A program made the translations under genes and the position numbers. A stretch of DNA of 64,000 bases from Planctomycetota bacterium (GTDB taxonomy: Bacteria; Planctomycetota; Phycisphaerae; Phycisphaerales; UBA1924): positions 198,118 to 262,117 of the forward strand of contig JAFEBP010000001.1 in assembly GCA_018242605.1 (NCBI GenBank), given 5' to 3'. The notes beneath the pieces were generated by a model. That model was not told the DNA's origin, did no database searches, and was given only the letters and a program-made list of their open reading frames with translations. Shown piece after piece: positions 35,901-44,190 of the stretch; within the stretch, counting starts at the first letter, position 1, and each line of letters opens with the position of its first letter.

Positions 35901-38258
35901 TTAGCGGTTGGGTGTGTGCAACGCGGCGCGATCCGCAAGGTCCGCCGCGTATTTGAGACGGTCTTGAACCTCCGGTGCGATGCGGTCCGGAGGCAGCCCG
36001 TTGATCGCCAAGATTCGGGCTTCCTCGATGAGCCCGGGCACTGTTGTGGCCGTATCGCCGCCCGCGTCCAACCTGATATCCGCAGCCAAGAGCATTGCGT
36101 CGACCAGGTCCAAGCGGTACACGCTGCTGTAGGGGTCGCGTGCAAGCCACGCTCGTTGCATTGTCACGGTCGCGTCCCCCAGTGAGATCGCTTCGGCCCA
36201 TTGACCTTGGGCGGCCAGGTGCTGCGCGCGAACCCGATCGGCCCGTCCGATGTGTCGGACGTAGGAGTACTCATTCGGCTCTCGCGCTGATGCTCTGGCG
36301 AGCACGGCCCGGGCTTGTTCGTAGAGTTCAACAGCCTTTTGTAAGTCGGCGGCCCTGGTCGCTCCCGCGTGAATGCTCATGACGGTGCCGAGAGTGCCGA
36401 GCCACGTGTTGTTGTCGGGCTCCGCGGCGACAAGCCGTTCGCACACCTGCCGCGATCGCTCGAAGACCGCATGGCGGAGGTCCCCGTTGCTCGCCATCAT
36501 CGCGCCGTACGCAGCGAGGTTGTAGGCGTAGGCCTTTGCCGCGGCTGAGTCACTCGGGAAGTCCCTCGTGACCCCTTCAAACAGTTCCATGGCGCGGTCC
36601 ATGAGCCGCGACTTCTCCGGCCAGGCTTCCGTCAGGATCGCCATAGAGACGCTGGTTGCGGCGGTGCCGAGACGGTAGTCCTTGTTGCTCGGGTCCATGG
36701 CCAGCACCCGTTCGCGAATCTCAAGCGCCTTCTGCACGAGTTGTATCGAAGCTTCCCGGTGTCCGGTATTGGGTTGGCCAGGGTGTCCGGTCGACTGGCC
36801 CAGCTTGTAGATCGCCGTGGAGAAATCCCATAGGGCCGCGGGATCATCGCCGCTGGCGGTCACGACCTGGTCCAGTCGCCGCGTTGCCTCCCCGGCGAGG
36901 AACTCTCGCACCTCGGCCGTGCTGGAGAAACTCCAGAGCCTTTCGTACAGGCTGGTCACCAGTTCGCTCGCCGCGTGGCGGGTGTCGTCCAGCCGATGCT
37001 GGGCCAGCTTCTCCGCCTGAACCGCCCGCTGGAACTGCCATCCCGCAAGGCCCAGCCCCGCCGCCAATGCCAGGCCCATGAGCGTCAGTTCTCGCCAGCG
37101 ACGCCGCGCGAACACCCGCAGCACGTAACCGATGCTCGCCGGGCGTGCGATGATCGGCTCGTGACGCAGCAGGCGGGCGAGATCATCGCCGAACGCCGCG
37201 GCGGATTGGTACCGGCGAGTTGGATCCTTGTTCAACGCTGTCGCGAGTATGGTCTCGCAATCACCCCGGAGAGCCTTGCGCACCAGCCCCGCACGCGGCG
37301 GGTCGTCTGTGCACACCGATCGCAGCATCTCGATCTGCGATTTGCCCTTGGGCGAGATCGGCAGTCGCTCGGTCAGCAGTTCGTACAGCACGACGCCCAG
37401 TGAGTACACATCGCTGCGAGTGTCGACTGAATCGGCATCTCCGGACGCCTGCTCGGGGCTCATGTAGGGGATCGTGCCCGGCACCCAGCCCGGGCGAGTC
37501 AGCGTCTGCCCGGGTTCACGGTCGATGAGCCTTGCGATGCCGAAATCTAGCACCTTGGGCTGCCCGCTCTGATCGACAAGGATGTTGGCGGGCTTGAGGT
37601 CACGGTGAATCACGCCGCGCTGGTGAGCGTGTGCCACCGCCTCGCACACGCGGCGCATCAGGTCGATGCGTTGGTCGATGGTCAGGCCCTGGGCGTCGGC
37701 GTGCCGCGTGATCTGATCGCCCTGGACCAGTTCCATTGAGAAGTACGGGCGCGACTCATGGCCGCCCGCGTCCGCGGGCATCACACCCGCCTCGATCACC
37801 GATGCGATGCCGGGATGGTGTAGCCGCGCCAGGATCGATGCCTCGGACACCAACCGTTGGGCTGCGCGCCGCGTGTACAAGCCGTGCTGGATGATCTTGA
37901 TCGCCACCTCGCGGCGTGGATTCGTCTGCTCCGCACGGTAGACTTCGCCCATCCCGCCGCGGTTGATGAACGACAAGATGGCGTAATCGCCGATGCGTGT
38001 GCCGGGACTGAGCGAGGGCTCTGTTTCGTCGACTATCCCATCCATCACGCTCGCTCTGGCGAGCCGTTCGTCGCGCCAATCGGGGTTTTCAAACAGATTG
38101 CCAGCGGCGGCGTTCTCTTCGAACAGAGCCAGCAACTCGCTCCGCAACTCCGGGTCATCCGCGAGGAGGTCGGGGTGTGGTCCGCCCGCTTCGAGGGCGG
38201 TGGCGAAGGCTGATTTCAGTTTTTTCCAGCGCTCCGGTGTCACTCGCCCCCCGAACAA
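35901..38258 (-). CDS. Membrane Ser/Thr protein kinase (Hanks type) with TPR-like extracytoplasmic region
   Basis: The 785-residue protein has a short acidic N-terminal region, then a Hanks kinase domain (about 92-365). It shows a glycine-rich loop NRGGMGEVY, Lys121 in VAIK, catalytic HRDLKPAN (Asp220), DFG (238-240) and YMSPEQ. One transmembrane helix (about 390-408) precedes a long alpha-helical C-terminal part with TPR-like helices, for instance KLGQSTGHPG and ALEIRERVLAMDPSNKDY. All catalytic residues are kept. The ATG at 38258 is 2 bp downstream of the sigma-factor stop codon, so the two genes form an operon. It is likely a sensor kinase acting with the ECF factor. Confidence 0.92.
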   Translation of the reverse strand: MFGGRVTPERWKKLKSAFATALEAGGPHPDLLADDPELRSELLALFEENAAAGNLFENPDWRDERLARASVMDGIVDETEPSLSPGTRIGDYAILSFINRGGMGEVYRAEQTNPRREVAIKIIQHGLYTRRAAQRLVSEASILARLHHPGIASVIEAGVMPADAGGHESRPYFSMELVQGDQITRHADAQGLTIDQRIDLMRRVCEAVAHAHQRGVIHRDLKPANILVDQSGQPKVLDFGIARLIDREPGQTLTRPGWVPGTIPYMSPEQASGDADSVDTRSDVYSLGVVLYELLTERLPISPKGKSQIEMLRSVCTDDPPRAGLVRKALRGDCETILATALNKDPTRRYQSAAAFGDDLARLLRHEPIIARPASIGYVLRVFARRRWRELTLMGLALAAGLGLAGWQFQRAVQAEKLAQHRLDDTRHAASELVTSLYERLWSFSSTAEVREFLAGEATRRLDQVVTASGDDPAALWDFSTAIYKLGQSTGHPGQPNTGHREASIQLVQKALEIRERVLAMDPSNKDYRLGTAATSVSMAILTEAWPEKSRLMDRAMELFEGVTRDFPSDSAAAKAYAYNLAAYGAMMASNGDLRHAVFERSRQVCERLVAAEPDNNTWLGTLGTVMSIHAGATRAADLQKAVELYEQARAVLARASAREPNEYSYVRHIGRADRVRAQHLAAQGQWAEAISLGDATVTMQRAWLARDPYSSVYRLDLVDAMLLAADIRLDAGGDTATTVPGLIEEARILAINGLPPDRIAPEVQDRLKYAADLADRAALHTPNR

Positions 38259-38260
38259 AC

Positions 38261-38905
38261 CTAGTCACGCAGGCCGGACTTCATCCGCCGCAGCAGCCAC
38301 GCACGGGCCAGAGCCCAGTGCTGCTGCGCGGCCCGCGTTGAGATTCCCAGTGTACTCGCTACTTGATCCGCGGTGCGGCCCAGATAGACTCGCTGACGCA
38401 CGATGTCCGCCAGCTCGGCGTCCTGCTCCTCCAGTTCCCGCAGCGCCTCGGCGAGCGCGAGGACATCGATTTCGGCGGAGCCGTGCGCCGAGTCGCCCAC
38501 CAGAGCATCCGGATCGAGGGTGACACCGGGCCGCGACCCCATGGCGCGAGCGCCCAGGTGCCGATTGTCCCGGTCATCATCCCGGGCCAGATCGACCAGG
38601 ATCTGCTCCATCGCCCGCGCCGCGGCCCCGAAGAAGTGCGCCCGGTTCTGCCACTGCCGGCGATCCGGCTCGGCGATTCCGTTCGTGCCGGATTCGATGG
38701 CGTCGCGCCCGCCAAAGAGCTTGGCGAAGACCCCGTGCACGAGATCCGTGGCCCCGATCTTCCGGGCCTGCTGCTCGCCGCGCAAGCGTTGACGCACCAT
38801 CCCGTGCAGTTCGGCGTACACGACGGGGAAGAGATCGTCGCGCGAGAGCAACTCGCCGTCGCTGAGACGGTTGACGAGGCTCGTGATGGTGCCCGGTTCG
38901 GTCAT
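38261..38905 (-). CDS. ECF RNA polymerase sigma factor (planctomycete/TIGR02999-like)
   Basis: The 214-residue protein shows sigma2-type helices near the N terminus (DLFPVVYAELHGMVRQRL), then HFFGAAARAMEQILVDLARD, a signature of the planctomycete-expanded ECF group with Sigma70_ECF domains. A sigma4 HTH follows (GRTADQVASTLGISTRAAQQHWALARAWL). It redirects RNA polymerase to a regulon that cannot be named from sequence. The kinase directly downstream points to phosphorylation control rather than a classical anti-sigma factor. It is divergent from the seven-gene exported operon across about 256 bp. Confidence 0.9.
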   Translation of the reverse strand: MTEPGTITSLVNRLSDGELLSRDDLFPVVYAELHGMVRQRLRGEQQARKIGATDLVHGVFAKLFGGRDAIESGTNGIAEPDRRQWQNRAHFFGAAARAMEQILVDLARDDDRDNRHLGARAMGSRPGVTLDPDALVGDSAHGSAEIDVLALAEALRELEEQDAELADIVRQRVYLGRTADQVASTLGISTRAAQQHWALARAWLLRRMKSGLRD

Positions 38906-38944
38906 TGGCTGGGAGGCTGGGAAATAGCGACTAAATCACGCCTT

Positions 38945-38973
38945 TTGACAATTTTCGACTTTCTTGAGAATTC
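38945..38973 (+). promoter_or_regulatory. Weak candidate promoter for the seven-gene exported-protein operon
   Basis: A perfect TTGACA at 38945-38950 is followed after 17 bp by GAATTC (38968-38973), a poor -10 box. It is the best -35 element in the divergent region and faces the operon that starts at 39162. The actual operon promoter may use another sigma factor, such as the adjacent ECF factor. Confidence 0.3.
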
Positions 38974-39161
38974 TGCTTCATGGTAGTGGGGGGGTAAGCG
39001 CATGAGGTAATTGGGAGGCAGGACTTTTGGAAATCGGCCGTGCGCGGGCCGGGGTGGTTTTGGTGCGCGCGTTTGTTTATGCGAGACGTTTGCATTCGCC
39101 GGGCCTTGCGATCGAGACGACGTCCCCCAGGTTTCAATCTTGGCTTTCAGGGAGCTGGTTC

Positions 39162-40301
39162 ATGTTCAAGATACTCAGAAGTGCCTTTCTCGCATCCATC
39201 CTCGCGGGTATGGTTGGTGCCCAGACCAGCACCAGTTCGATTTCTTTGCAGGCGAAGTTGACCGGCGTTCCGGACGGCACGGCGAGTTTGGCGGTGAAGT
39301 TCTACGACTCGCTCACTGGCGGCTCGCAGGTCGGTTCAACGATCACGCTGAGCGCTGTGCCGGTGCAGGGCGGGATCGTGAGCGTACCGGTCTCGCCGGT
39401 GGATGCGTCCATCTTCAACGGCGCAACGCGGTACATGGGGATCAGAGTGAATGGCGGGGCAGAGCTATCGCCGCGGACGTTGGTGACCAGCGTGCCGTAT
39501 GCGATGCGAGCGACCGGGCTTGCGGGGCCATTGGCGACGTTTTCGGGACAAGCAATCTCGTTCGAGTTCTTGGACAGTGTCGATCCAGAAGTACAGATCG
39601 GCGGACACTGGGCGATAGGAACCGCATTTGCGCCGGGGAATTTTGGAATCGTACGGTACCGCGGCAGTGCGGACGTCTCTCGGTCACTCGTCATGACAGC
39701 CGCTGGAAATGTTGGGATCGGGACTGCCTCGCCACAAGCAACACTTGATTGCGCGGGCTCTGTCATTCTGCGTAGAGGCCTCGATGTCAAGATGATCGGT
39801 GGCAACTACGCGCTAGAGGTCAACAGGGATACGGGCGTTACTTCGGTGCGAGTTCTCACGATCACAGGCGCCGATGTTGCCGAACCATTTGACCTCACCA
39901 AGTCCGACATTCTTCCCGATCCGCTACCGGGCATGGTCGTCAGCATCGACCCCGCCAACGCTGGCAAACTCGTGGTGTGCTCCACGCCCTACGACAAGAA
40001 AGTCGCCGGCGCGATCAGCGGCGCCGGCGGCCTCTCCGTCGGCGTCGTCATGGGCAAGGACAATGCCGATCCGCTGATCGCGGGGGATCACCCGGTAGCC
40101 ATGTCGGGCCGCGTATATGTCTTGTGCGATGCAACGTTAGGTGCCATCAGGCCCGGTGACCGGCTCACCACCTCGAGCACACCCGGCCACGCGATGAAAG
40201 CCATCGATCCGGCCCAGTGGGACGGTGCCGTAATTGGCAAGGCCATGACGGAGTTGAAGGAAGGCAAGGGGCTTGTGCTCGTGCTCGTGAACCTCCAATA
40301 A
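39162..40301 (+). CDS. Exported tail-fibre/adhesin-like protein, paralogue 1 (C-terminal subtype A)
   Basis: The 379-residue protein has a signal peptide (cleavage near MVGA-QT, residue 20). The conserved N-terminal domain runs from SISLQAKLTGVPDGTASLAV to TLVTSVPYAM. The middle is private to this gene and includes GNVGIGTASPQATLDCAG, a phrase typical of phage-tail-fibre and S74-adhesin beta-rolls. The conserved C-terminal domain (VLTITGADVAEPFDL ... GKGLVLVLVNLQ) is about 150 residues. GGAG lies about 9 bp upstream of the ATG. It is first of seven tightly spaced genes. A binding or structural role outside the cell is inferred; the ligand is unknown. Confidence 0.8.
   Translation: MFKILRSAFLASILAGMVGAQTSTSSISLQAKLTGVPDGTASLAVKFYDSLTGGSQVGSTITLSAVPVQGGIVSVPVSPVDASIFNGATRYMGIRVNGGAELSPRTLVTSVPYAMRATGLAGPLATFSGQAISFEFLDSVDPEVQIGGHWAIGTAFAPGNFGIVRYRGSADVSRSLVMTAAGNVGIGTASPQATLDCAGSVILRRGLDVKMIGGNYALEVNRDTGVTSVRVLTITGADVAEPFDLTKSDILPDPLPGMVVSIDPANAGKLVVCSTPYDKKVAGAISGAGGLSVGVVMGKDNADPLIAGDHPVAMSGRVYVLCDATLGAIRPGDRLTTSSTPGHAMKAIDPAQWDGAVIGKAMTELKEGKGLVLVLVNLQ
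39931..40135 (+). repeat. Direct repeat copy 1 (subtype A C-terminal coding block)
   Basis: This ~205-bp block is almost identical to 42571-42775, 2640 bp downstream; about eight differences are seen by eye. It encodes the segment around CSTPYDKKVAGAISGAGG. The intervening paralogue at the same position carries a clearly different block. Confidence 0.85.
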
Positions 40302-40313
40302 GGAGCTAGTGGA

Positions 40314-41609
40314 ATGGGAATGCTCATGCGGAAGATGCTCGCCACGGGATTGGTGGCCGGGAGCTTGATTGTTATGCCGGCCGCCGCGCAGCCGACCAGC
40401 ACGAACTCGATCTCGCTGCAGGCCAAGTTGACAGGCGTGCCGGACGGCACGGCGAGCCTGGCGGTGAGGTTCTACGACTCGCTCACTGGCGGTGTGCAGG
40501 TTGGTGCAACGATCACGCTGAACGCTGTGCCAGTGCAGGGCGGGATCGTGAGCGTGCCTGTGTCGCCGGTGGATGCGTCCATCTTCAACGGCGCAACGCG
40601 GTACATGGGGATCAGAGTGAATGGAGGCGCAGAACTGTCGCCGCGGACGTTGGTGACCAGCGTGCCGTATGCGACCAGTGCGCAGGTTCTTGGAGGAGGC
40701 GTCGTGACGGTCGACCGTACCACGGGCAACGTTGGGATCGGGACTCCGACTCCGAACAGTTCCGCTGGACATTTGCCCACGCTCCATATTGAGGGCTTTT
40801 CTCCGGGAATAAAACTCCGGGACATCGAACCAGCGGATGCTTCCGGATACGAGTTGTTCGTGAATTCAGGCTCGCTGTCCGTACTGAACAACCACCTGGG
40901 AGCGGTCACGGTTTGCACCACGAGGGAAGGCAATGTCGGAATCGGAACCGCGACACCAAACAGTTCCGTGGGACACCTTCCTACGTTGCACATCGAAGGG
41001 TCTTCGCCGGGAATAAAGCTCCGGGATATTGATCCCGGCGAGGGGTCAGGCTTCGAACTCTACGTGAACGCCGGCTACTTCTCGGTCCTGAACAACCGCT
41101 TTGGTACTGTGCCGCTGAGAGTTTCTTCCGACAACGAGACAATCGTCTCGGTCCTCACCATCACCGGCGGCTCCGACGTCGCCGAGCCCATCGCCATTAC
41201 ACCGACGAACGCGGTTGCCAAAGCTGAGCCCGGGATGGTGATGGTGATCGACCGAGATCATGACGGGAAGCTCGTGCCCTGTTCGGCCGCGTACGACAAG
41301 GCCGTCGTCGGGGTCCTCTCCGGCGGCAATGGGCTCAAGCCGGGCATGGTGCTTTCCGCCGAGGGCCAAGCGCACACGAGCGGCGGCGACGACACCATGC
41401 CGCTGGCCATGACCGGGAGAGTGTGGGTCTGGTGCGACGCCACAGTGAATCCGGTACGACGGGGCGATTCGCTGACAACTTCGGCAACGCCTGGACACGC
41501 AATGACTGTAACAGACGAGGACCGGGCCGCTCGCGCGGTGATCGGCAAGGCCATGACCGAGTTGAAAGAGGGCAGAGGGCTGGTGCTCGTGCTCGTGAAC
41601 CTCCAGTAA
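40314..41609 (+). CDS. Exported tail-fibre/adhesin-like protein, paralogue 2 (C-terminal subtype B)
   Basis: The 431-residue protein has a signal peptide (to about PAAAQP, residue 26) and the shared N-terminal domain. Its middle holds two near-copies of a unit GNVGIGT(P/A)TPNSS(A/V)GHLP followed by TLHIEG(F/S)SPGIKLRDI, so the private region is itself duplicated. The C-terminal domain is of subtype B (GGSDVAEPIAITPTNAVAKA, then CSAAYDKAVVGVLSGGNG), different from its neighbours on either side. AGGAG lies 8 bp before the ATG, 12 bp after the previous stop. Confidence 0.8.
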   Translation: MGMLMRKMLATGLVAGSLIVMPAAAQPTSTNSISLQAKLTGVPDGTASLAVRFYDSLTGGVQVGATITLNAVPVQGGIVSVPVSPVDASIFNGATRYMGIRVNGGAELSPRTLVTSVPYATSAQVLGGGVVTVDRTTGNVGIGTPTPNSSAGHLPTLHIEGFSPGIKLRDIEPADASGYELFVNSGSLSVLNNHLGAVTVCTTREGNVGIGTATPNSSVGHLPTLHIEGSSPGIKLRDIDPGEGSGFELYVNAGYFSVLNNRFGTVPLRVSSDNETIVSVLTITGGSDVAEPIAITPTNAVAKAEPGMVMVIDRDHDGKLVPCSAAYDKAVVGVLSGGNGLKPGMVLSAEGQAHTSGGDDTMPLAMTGRVWVWCDATVNPVRRGDSLTTSATPGHAMTVTDEDRAARAVIGKAMTELKEGRGLVLVLVNLQ

Positions 41610-41621
41610 GGAGCTAGTGAA

Positions 41622-42941
41622 ATGGGAACGCTCATGCGCAAGATGCTCGCCACGGGGTTGGTAGCCGGGAGCTTGATTGTCCTGCCCGCCGTCGCTCAGC
41701 CGACCAGCAAAAACTCTATCTCGCTGCAGGCCAAGTTGACGGGCGTGGCCGACGGCACGGCGAGCCTGGCCGTGAAGTTCTACGACTCGCTCACGGGTGG
41801 CGCGCAGGTCGGCCCAACGATTACGCTGAGCGCTGTGCCAGTGCAGGGCGGGATCGTGAGCGTGCCGGTCTCTCCGGTGGATGCGTTCATTTTCAACGGC
41901 GCAACGCGGTACATGGGCATCAGCGTGAATGGCGGGGTGGAGTTATTGCCGCGAACGCTGGTGACGAGCGTGCCGTACGCGATGATCTGTCGCGAGGTTT
42001 GGGATCAGACCGGCTCGCCATTGCTTCGATCCGTCGGCAACGGCAATCTGCTACTCGGGCCGGGCAGCGCACCCACCGACTATTCCCGAGTGTTCATCAA
42101 TGCAGGTGGCCCGGACGTCTCAGCGGCAGGCCTCGCGGTACAACGATCGGCCGACTCAATGCATCCGAACCGCACGGTGGCCGAGTTCATCGGGGGAAGC
42201 AATCAGGACTCTGTCGTCATTCGCACGACCGACGGCGACGCCGCTACGCTCAAACTGGATGTGCACGGTCTTCTGCGAGTCGGACCGAACTCCCTTAATC
42301 TATTTGACATCGGATTTGGCCGCGACAACGACCCGATTCGTCGCGGCCTCCGCGTACTCCCCGACCCGGACGGACGGGTGGTGCTTTTTCTTCACTCTTT
42401 CCAGAATACGCCTCGTTTCTTGGTTCAGGATGGGGCCACCGGACACGTGGCGTTTCAGGTCGATGCGGCGACGCACGTCACGCAGGTTGACGTGCTGACC
42501 ATAACCGGTGCCGACGTCGCCGAACCCTTCAAAGTCTCGAAGTCCGACTCGCTCCCCGAACCTCAGCCCGGTATGGTCGTCAGCATCGACCCTGCCAACG
42601 CTGGCAATCTCGTGGTGTGCTCCACGCCCTACGACAAGAAAGTCGCCGGCGCGATCAGCGGCGCGGGCGGCCTCTCCGTCGGCGTCGTCATGGGCAAGGA
42701 CAATGCCGATCCGCTTATCGCGGGGGATCACCCGGTGGCCATGTCGGGCCGCGTATACGTCTTGTGCGATGCGACTTCAGGTGCCATCAAGCCCGGCGAC
42801 CGGCTCACCACTTCGAACACGCCCGGCCACGCGATGAAGGTCTCCGACGAAACCGAGGCACCCGGCGCGGTGATCGGCAAGGCCATGACCGAGTTGAAAG
42901 AGGGCAAAGGACTGGTGTTGGTGCTTGTGAACCTTCAGTAA
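41622..42941 (+). CDS. Exported tail-fibre/adhesin-like protein, paralogue 3 (C-terminal subtype A)
   Basis: The 439-residue protein has almost the same leader and ribosome-binding site as paralogue 2 (MRKMLATGLVAGSLIV), the shared N-terminal domain, and a private middle of about 190 residues without the GNVGIGT phrase (GNGNLLLGPGSAPTDYSRVF, later FDIGFGRDND). Its C-terminal domain is subtype A, nearly identical to paralogue 1 in DNA. It is thus a mosaic: front end like paralogue 2, back end like paralogue 1. Start 12 bp after the previous stop. Confidence 0.8.
   Translation: MGTLMRKMLATGLVAGSLIVLPAVAQPTSKNSISLQAKLTGVADGTASLAVKFYDSLTGGAQVGPTITLSAVPVQGGIVSVPVSPVDAFIFNGATRYMGISVNGGVELLPRTLVTSVPYAMICREVWDQTGSPLLRSVGNGNLLLGPGSAPTDYSRVFINAGGPDVSAAGLAVQRSADSMHPNRTVAEFIGGSNQDSVVIRTTDGDAATLKLDVHGLLRVGPNSLNLFDIGFGRDNDPIRRGLRVLPDPDGRVVLFLHSFQNTPRFLVQDGATGHVAFQVDAATHVTQVDVLTITGADVAEPFKVSKSDSLPEPQPGMVVSIDPANAGNLVVCSTPYDKKVAGAISGAGGLSVGVVMGKDNADPLIAGDHPVAMSGRVYVLCDATSGAIKPGDRLTTSNTPGHAMKVSDETEAPGAVIGKAMTELKEGKGLVLVLVNLQ
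42571..42775 (+). repeat. Direct repeat copy 2 (subtype A C-terminal coding block)
   Basis: Second copy of the block at 39931-40135, in the same position relative to its gene. The low divergence, including at synonymous sites, points to recent duplication or gene conversion. Confidence 0.85.
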
Positions 42942-42952
42942 GGAGGATGACG

Positions 42953-44176
42953 ATGAACATGCTTCCACGAGACATGTTGGTGGCGTTGGGGCTAGCAGCC
43001 TGTGCCCTGAGCACGCGACCCGCGCACGGTCAGCCCACCAGCACGAACTCGATCTCCCTCCAGGCCAAACTCACTGGCGTGCCCGACGGCACGGCGAGTT
43101 TGGCGGTGAAGTTCTACGACTCGCTCACGGGCGGCACGCAGGTCGGTTCGGCTATCACGCTCAGCGCGGTGCCGGTGCAAGGCGGGATCGTGAGTGTGCC
43201 GGTCTCGCCGGTGGACGCGGGCGTCTTCAATGGCGCAACGCGGTACATGGGGATAAGCGTGAACGGCGGGGCAGAACTCACGCCACGGACGCTGGTAACG
43301 AGCGTGCCGTATGCGATGGCGTCGATGGGCGTGTGGCAGGTCGCAGAGAGTACAGGACCGCGGTTGACACAGCATCGGCTCATGCTCGGGTCGGAGTCTG
43401 CCGGCAACTCGAACCTGGTCATGCAGATCAATAATCCAAACACGGCCGCGGCGAGAGCCATCGTCCAGTGTGTTCACTCACAAGGCAATGCCTTTGGGGA
43501 TCTCTACCTGAACCCCGGGGGCGGCATTGTGTACTTGCCGCGGGACTGCATCATCGGCTCGGATGCGACAGGATACCCCAACCTTCGGGTCATTGCCAAT
43601 GCTCAAGATACAGACATGCAGGCGACCCGCTCTTCGGGCAGCAGCTACGGCGACATTCGTCTTAACCCGACGGCCGGCAATGTGACAATTGCCCCTCAAG
43701 GCACGACGACAGTAAAAGTCCTCACTATCACCGGCGGTTCCGACGTCGCCGAGCCCGTCGCGATCACACCGACGCCGGGGGTAGCCAAGGCCGCGCCCGG
43801 CATGGTCATGGTGATTGACCGCGAGCACGATGGAAAACTGGTGCCATGCTCCGCCGCGTACGACAAAGCTGTTGCGGGCGTGCTCTCGGGCGCCAATGGC
43901 CTAAAGCCCGGCATGGTCCTCTCAGCGGAGGGCCAGCCGTACGCGGGCAGCGGCAACGACACCATGCCCCTCGCGATGAGCGGGAGGGTGTGGGTGAGGT
44001 GCGATGCGACGACGACGCCGGTAAGTCGCGGGGATGCGCTCACGACTTCGGTGACGCCGGGCCACGCGATGGTCGCATTGGACGAATCCAAGCGATCCGG
44101 TGCGGTGATCGGGAAGGCGATGACGGAGTTGAGGGATGGGAAGGGGCTGGTTCTGGTGTTGGTCAACCTGCAGTAA
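42953..44176 (+). CDS. Exported tail-fibre/adhesin-like protein, paralogue 4 (C-terminal subtype B)
   Basis: The 407-residue protein has a signal peptide ending near AHGQP, the shared N-terminal domain, and a private middle with two similar units (NTAAARAIVQCVHSQGNAFG, then LYLNPGGG; and NLRVIANAQDTDMQATRSSG, then SYGDIRLNPTAG). The C-terminal domain is subtype B and closest to paralogue 2. Three in-frame ATGs (42947, 42953, 42959) follow AGGAGG at 42941-42946; 42953 gives the best spacing. It starts 11 bp after the previous stop. Confidence 0.8.
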   Translation: MNMLPRDMLVALGLAACALSTRPAHGQPTSTNSISLQAKLTGVPDGTASLAVKFYDSLTGGTQVGSAITLSAVPVQGGIVSVPVSPVDAGVFNGATRYMGISVNGGAELTPRTLVTSVPYAMASMGVWQVAESTGPRLTQHRLMLGSESAGNSNLVMQINNPNTAAARAIVQCVHSQGNAFGDLYLNPGGGIVYLPRDCIIGSDATGYPNLRVIANAQDTDMQATRSSGSSYGDIRLNPTAGNVTIAPQGTTTVKVLTITGGSDVAEPVAITPTPGVAKAAPGMVMVIDREHDGKLVPCSAAYDKAVAGVLSGANGLKPGMVLSAEGQPYAGSGNDTMPLAMSGRVWVRCDATTTPVSRGDALTTSVTPGHAMVALDESKRSGAVIGKAMTELRDGKGLVLVLVNLQ

Positions 44177-44190
44177 CAAAGGAACGTGTC

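Noticed and set aside
39162..44176. Prophage tail-fibre module
   Set aside because: The GNVGIGT phrase occurs in phage fibres, but all four genes have signal peptides and no phage structural, integrase or lysis gene is nearby.
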